Assembly (NCBI RefSeq): GCF_043677095.1
Contig: NZ_JBHLJR010000002.1
Coordinates: 496,001-560,000 of the forward strand
Source: Natronococcus roseus
Lineage (GTDB): Archaea; Halobacteriota; Halobacteria; Halobacteriales; Natrialbaceae
DNA: 64,000 nt
Direction of reading: 5' to 3'
Positions 60,744 through 64,000 of this stretch are shown here, piece after piece; position 1 is the first letter of the stretch; each line of letters opens with the position of its first letter. Position numbers and translations under genes: made by a program. The notes beneath the pieces were generated by a model. The model saw only the letters and a program-made list of their open reading frames with translations, had not been told where the DNA came from and made no database searches.

Positions 60744-61084
60744 TGCTCCTCACCTCCGAACACGGAGTAGCCGGGCTTGTCCGAGGCGGTCGTCTCCCCC
60801 TGGAGCTGTTCGATCGCGTCGGTGACGAGTCCGTCCAGCTCGCCCCGGAGGTCGTCGACGCCGTCCTCGATCCCCTCGTCTTCTTTGAGCTGTTCGATCT
60901 CGGCCTCGATCGTCGCGAGCTGGCCGCCGAGGCGTTCGATCTCCTCGTCGGTGAGGTCGCCCGACTCCATGCGCCGGACGGCCTCGCCCTCGAGGGCCTC
61001 GATCAGGATCTCGACGACGGCGATGACGAGCGTCAACAGCCCGTCGCGCGCGTTCTCGCCGTCGCCGACGTCGATCGTCGACAC
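60740..61084 (-). CDS. gvpK: Gas vesicle protein GvpK
   Basis: A 114-residue helical protein: LLTLVIAVVEILIEALEGEAVRRMESGDLTDEEIERLG, then a coiled coil (about 50-75). GTG start three bases after the gvpJ stop. Accessory protein of vesicle formation. Confidence 0.93.
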   Translation of the reverse strand: MSTIDVGDGENARDGLLTLVIAVVEILIEALEGEAVRRMESGDLTDEEIERLGGQLATIEAEIEQLKEDEGIEDGVDDLRGELDGLVTDAIEQLQGETTASDKPGYSVFGGEEQ

Positions 61085-61087
61085 GGA

Positions 61088-61600
61088 TCAGTCCTCCTCC
61101 GTTTCCTCTGTCTCCTCGTCGGTCGAGTCCTCCGCCGACTCGTCGGCCGAGTCGTCGCTGAGCAGGTCGAACCCCCCACTGGTCGGTCGATCGGGATCGG
61201 GGCTCAGTCCGGGATGGTCGGCCGCCACGACGTCGTCCCCGCCGTCGGATTCGGCCTCGTCCTCGCCGTTCGAATCGTCTTCCTCCCCGTCGGATTCGGC
61301 CGTCACGTTGACGCCACGGGTGGGGTCGACCGGAGCGACCGACTGTCGTTCCTCGGCGAGTTCGGGGTCGTCGACGGCCTCGGCGAGACGTTGCATGTCC
61401 GTTCCCTCGGGGAACTCGAGGCCGTACTTCGCCGCGGTCTCGAAGGAGGCGATCGCGGCCCGGAGCTGAATGCCGAGCAGCTGGGTGTCGCCGATCGAGA
61501 CGGCGATGTCGGCGTTGATGACGATCCCCTTGTCGAGCAGCATCTCGACGACCTCGGCGAGGTCGGCCTTCTGGCGGCTGGGCTGGAACTCATCGACCAT
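61088..61600 (-). CDS. gvpJ: Gas vesicle protein GvpJ with long acidic extension
   Basis: A 170-residue GvpA-like minor shell protein. The GvpA-like domain is residues 10-65 (ADLAEVVEMLLDKGIVINAD, IGDTQLLGIQLRAAIASFET). After about residue 75 a Ser/Asp/Glu-rich tail of nearly 95 residues follows, longer than in Halobacterium GvpJ (about 114 residues overall). Start at MVDEFQPSR (61600). Preceded by a 134-base gap from the gene upstream. Confidence 0.93.
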   Translation of the reverse strand: MVDEFQPSRQKADLAEVVEMLLDKGIVINADIAVSIGDTQLLGIQLRAAIASFETAAKYGLEFPEGTDMQRLAEAVDDPELAEERQSVAPVDPTRGVNVTAESDGEEDDSNGEDEAESDGGDDVVAADHPGLSPDPDRPTSGGFDLLSDDSADESAEDSTDEETEETEED

Positions 61601-61734
61601 ACCGATCACCCCCGCCGTGTCGCTCGCTGTCTCCGCTCGGCCGTTCAGCCGCGACCGTTCCGATCGCGCGAGCGTCGCCGCTCGAGGATCGGCCGGCGAT
61701 ACTCGGTTGCTTCGGTCGGCTGTTGGATAGGGTG

Positions 61735-62655
61735 TTAGTCATTGTTCTGTTGGCGTCGTTTTCGCTCGAGTTCGAGTTCGAACCGACGGCCATAGATTCG
61801 CCTGCGGGTCGGCGCCGTCGAGAGCTTGACCTGCTTTGGGACCGTCGAGTGGCGCGTGTCGCTGGTGCCGATGTCGCGTCGTTCCGTCGGCAGCGTCGAG
61901 GCGGCGGTCGGGTTTCGCGAGGACGGGCTCGTGTCCTCCCGTCGCATCTTCTCCCGGTTGGTCTCGTAGAGCCCTTGGAACGTCTCGTGGGTTTCGAGCA
62001 GGGCGTCGCGGAAGGCGTCGATCCCGCGCATCGCCTGCTGCTGGATGAACACCTGGTAGGCCTCCGGATCGTCCTCGATGTCGGGTTTCTCGAACGCCTC
62101 CATCGCGGCTTCTCTCGGATCGACGTCGTCGAAGAGCCCGTCGCCGTCCTCGTCGTCGCCGATCAGGTCCGTTCCCTCGTCGACGACCGACTCGGCGGCG
62201 TCCTCGAGGGCACCGTCGTTCTCGCCGTCGCCGAGCTCGTCGGTCGCGTCGTCGAGTTCGCGTTTCTCCTCCCAGATCTCGGTCAGGTCGGCGGCATCCC
62301 ACATGCTCAGCAGGTCCAGCGCCGAGAACAGCTGGGTGAGGTCGACGACGTCGCTCGCGCCGGTCTCCTCGTCGGCCAGCGCATCGGGGATCTCGCCCGT
62401 CTCGATCGCCTCGAGCAGCTCGTCGCGGTCGACGGCCTCCGGAAGCTCCGTCAGATCCAGCGACTCGATTAGCTCGGTCGTCTCCTCGGCGATCCGAACG
62501 AGCGTATCGACGTCGCCGAGCAGCTCCTCGAGGTCGCCGTCGCCGAGCTCGTCGGGCGTATCGACTCCCTCGAGCGACGACTCGAGGTTCTCGAGGCTCG
62601 ACTCGGCCTCCGAGAGCAGTTCCTCGAACGTCTCTCCGTCCTCGTCCCCGCTCAT
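61735..62655 (-). CDS. Large unknown protein in the gvpI position of the gas-vesicle cluster
   Basis: A 306-residue protein between gvpH and gvpJ, where other haloarchaea have the small basic GvpI. Residues 1-205 are strongly acidic and helical (SLENLESSLEGVD, TTELIESLDLTELP) and include DEDGDGLFDDVD (168-179), a DxDxDGxxDxxD calcium-loop pattern. Residues about 236-306 are basic, with TRRRIYGRRFELELERKRR near the end, like GvpI. The ATG overlaps the gvpH stop (ATGA). It may be GvpI with an added domain or a cluster-specific accessory protein. Confidence 0.72.
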   Translation of the reverse strand: MSGDEDGETFEELLSEAESSLENLESSLEGVDTPDELGDGDLEELLGDVDTLVRIAEETTELIESLDLTELPEAVDRDELLEAIETGEIPDALADEETGASDVVDLTQLFSALDLLSMWDAADLTEIWEEKRELDDATDELGDGENDGALEDAAESVVDEGTDLIGDDEDGDGLFDDVDPREAAMEAFEKPDIEDDPEAYQVFIQQQAMRGIDAFRDALLETHETFQGLYETNREKMRREDTSPSSRNPTAASTLPTERRDIGTSDTRHSTVPKQVKLSTAPTRRRIYGRRFELELERKRRQQNND

Positions 62656-63155
62656 CGACGGTCCTCCACGGGTTCGACGACGACGGTGAGCACGCCGTTC
62701 TTGACCGTCGCTCGTGACGTCCGATCCGCCCAAGGGACGTCGACCCGGCCGAGCTCGTTCCCGGCGACGGCGACGACGAGTTCGTCCCCGTCGAACCCGA
62801 CCGTGACGTCGCTCGAGTCCGTTCCGGCGACGTCGGCCGTGACAAGCAACTCGTCGTCGTGCAGCCGGGAGGTTACGTGGCCGTCCGGGGAGGGCGAGCT
62901 GCGTGAGCGCCGTGTTCGCTCCCGGATCCGGTTGCCGTCGGTCGGCGTCCGAACCCTGTCGATCGCTCGGTCGAGCCCGGAGCCGACGGACACGTCGTAG
63001 TTCAGGCTCATCGAACTCCGTTTTCGGCGACCGGTCGCCGGCCCGTCACCGCCCTCGAGTCGCTCGAGGGCCGACAGCAGGCTCGTCAGCCAGTGGTCGG
63101 CTCGGTCGTTGCGGTCGTCGTTCGGTTCGGTCGGATCGTCGGTGTGGTCGAACAT
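62652..63155 (-). CDS. gvpH: Gas vesicle protein GvpH, Hsp20-like
   Basis: A 167-residue protein. The C-terminal part (about 92-165) reads DDELLVTADVAGTDSSDVTV, VAVAGNELGRVDVP and ATVKNGVLTVVVEPVE, the alpha-crystallin/Hsp20 fold typical of GvpH. The N-terminal half is charged and variable. GvpH is thought to act as a chaperone and shell stabiliser. Overlaps the next gene (ATGA). Confidence 0.92.
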   Translation of the reverse strand: MFDHTDDPTEPNDDRNDRADHWLTSLLSALERLEGGDGPATGRRKRSSMSLNYDVSVGSGLDRAIDRVRTPTDGNRIRERTRRSRSSPSPDGHVTSRLHDDELLVTADVAGTDSSDVTVGFDGDELVVAVAGNELGRVDVPWADRTSRATVKNGVLTVVVEPVEDRR

Positions 63156-63410
63156 TTATCGTTTCACCTCTACGCGGCCGCTCGAGAACCGCTCGTGGAC
63201 CTCGCGAGCGATCTCGATCTCCTCCTCGAGCTCCGCTTTGCGTTCGCGGTACTCCGCCTCGGGCCGTTCGCCGAGTTCGTACAGCAGCTGGTTCTCCTTG
63301 AGCTGGTCCTCGAGTTCGTTCAGGTCGTACAGTTCGTCGAGCGCAATCGAGTGTAACGCGTCGACGATACCGATGAACGGCCGAAACAGGAGATCGTCGA
63401 GCACGAACAT
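63156..63410 (-). CDS. gvpG: Gas vesicle protein GvpG
   Basis: An 84-residue helical protein starting MFVLDDLLFRPFIGIVDAL with a charged coiled-coil rest (LKENQLLYELGERPEAEYRE). Accessory protein of vesicle formation. The stop TAA directly abuts the gvpH start; the ATG is 2 bases after the gvpF stop. Confidence 0.93.
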   Translation of the reverse strand: MFVLDDLLFRPFIGIVDALHSIALDELYDLNELEDQLKENQLLYELGERPEAEYRERKAELEEEIEIAREVHERFSSGRVEVKR

Positions 63411-63412
63411 GG

Positions 63413-64000
63413 TTACTGGGCCCCGATCTTGACGTCGACGAAGCTGTACGGCGCGAACGGGCCGGTGTACTGGACGATGAGTCGATCCTCGTACTCCTCC
63501 TCGAGCTCGCCGACCGCGTCGCCGAACGCCTCCTGCTCGTTCTTTTCGACCAGATACGACCGGTTGAACACCAGCCGGTCGCTGAACAAGTCGTTCGGCA
63601 CCGACTGCTCGGCGATCGGCTCGAAGCGGTCGGCGACGTCGTCCTCGACCGCTTCCCGATCGACGTCGGCGTCTTCCTCCTCGACGAGTTTGAGGCCGAG
63701 CTCGATCTTCCCGTCGATATCCCGCAGGGCGCGGCGAAACGCCGGCTGTGCGTTCCGGAGGACGTTTTTCAGCTCGCGGTTCCCCTCGAACGCCATCCCG
63801 AACCGCATCGGAACGATCGTCTGGCCGCCCTCGTACTCCATGATCTCCCGGAGTACGTCGTCGTGGCGCTGGGCGTCCTCGTCGGTCTCCTCGGGCTCGG
63901 TCGTGTCGATGTCCGAGACGACCGCCGCGTAACGGCGGTGAGAGATCGTGTAAACGCGGTCCGCGTCGCCGACCGCGTCCGTCTCGAACTCGACGTCGTC
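63413..64000 (-). CDS. gvpF: Gas vesicle protein GvpF, N-terminus cut by window edge
   Basis: 195 residues of the GvpL/F family are visible, the N-terminal 15-25 are outside. Seen are DADRVYTISHRRYAAVVSDI, VPMRFGMAFEGNRELKNVL, and the C-terminal YTGPFAPYSFVDVKIG signature also found in gvpL. GvpF binds the major shell protein GvpA in halophiles. An ATG at 63841 is internal, not the start, because the family frame is open up to the edge. gvpA, C, N, O should lie beyond 64 kb. Confidence 0.93.
   Translation of the reverse strand, partial: DDVEFETDAVGDADRVYTISHRRYAAVVSDIDTTEPEETDEDAQRHDDVLREIMEYEGGQTIVPMRFGMAFEGNRELKNVLRNAQPAFRRALRDIDGKIELGLKLVEEEDADVDREAVEDDVADRFEPIAEQSVPNDLFSDRLVFNRSYLVEKNEQEAFGDAVGELEEEYEDRLIVQYTGPFAPYSFVDVKIGAQ

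Noticed and set aside
1..64000. CRISPR array
   Set aside because: No regularly spaced repeats of 24-37 bases with unique spacers were found; the repeats present are palindromic or coding tandem repeats.

Overview
The window is chromosomal DNA from an extremely halophilic archaeon of the class Halobacteria. The evidence is high GC, strongly acidic proteins, many twin-arginine signals, promoters with TATA boxes about 25-30 bases before the start codon and no ribosome binding site, tiny CPxCG zinc-ribbon proteins, bacterio-opsin-activator-type (HTH_10) regulators, RfcL, HMG-CoA synthase, two-domain KaiC and a gas-vesicle cluster. The species cannot be fixed from sequence reading alone.

Layout. 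1-9.4 kb is a split MoxR/DUF58 locus: the tail of an unknown gene and a MoxR ATPase on +, then DUF58, a multi-spanning membrane protein and a coiled-coil membrane protein on -, then a DUF4129-type exported protein and a DUF1616 membrane protein on +. It is interrupted at 1.3-3 kb by a small gene plus EamA-type transporter, a cruciform-like repeat and an HTH_10 regulator. 9.5-15.4 kb holds a TAT lipoprotein deacetylase, a UbiA prenyltransferase, sucCD, and two diverged copies of a small-gene cassette, the second frameshifted. 15.4-18.2 kb is a two-gene FAD sugar/alcohol dehydrogenase. 18.4-22.5 kb is the biotin operon bioB-(Rossmann oxidoreductase)-bioF-bioD. 22.5-33 kb has rfcL, a secreted subtilase, a CinA/MoaB-like protein, an XRE-type regulator, gcvH-gcvT, NYN, TatD-like and DUF2150 proteins and HMG-CoA synthase.

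33-36 kb carries an IS605/IS1341-type end scar fused to a winged-helix gene, a SnoaL-like gene and two tandem Dps-like ferritins. 36-39.3 kb is a TauE/SafE-type membrane protein plus copper-type P1B ATPase. 39.5-45.3 kb has an AI-2E exporter, gcvPA-gcvPB (completing the glycine cleavage system begun at 28 kb), a thioesterase and a DedA protein. 45.3-48.1 kb has an NAD kinase/inositol-phosphatase fusion, a zinc ribbon, an ATP:cobalamin adenosyltransferase and tRNA-Val(CAC), followed by a palindrome and a broken copy of the tRNA 3' end.

48.6-59.5 kb is regulatory and envelope genes: Lrp, HTH_10, pirin, an exported DsbA-like protein with a long acidic tail, an exported aspartoacylase-like hydrolase, a KaiC plus histidine-kinase pair and a zinc alcohol dehydrogenase. 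59.5-64 kb is the minor gas-vesicle operon gvpF(partial)-G-H-X-J-K-L-M, where X is a large, two-part (acidic/basic) protein in the position normally held by gvpI.
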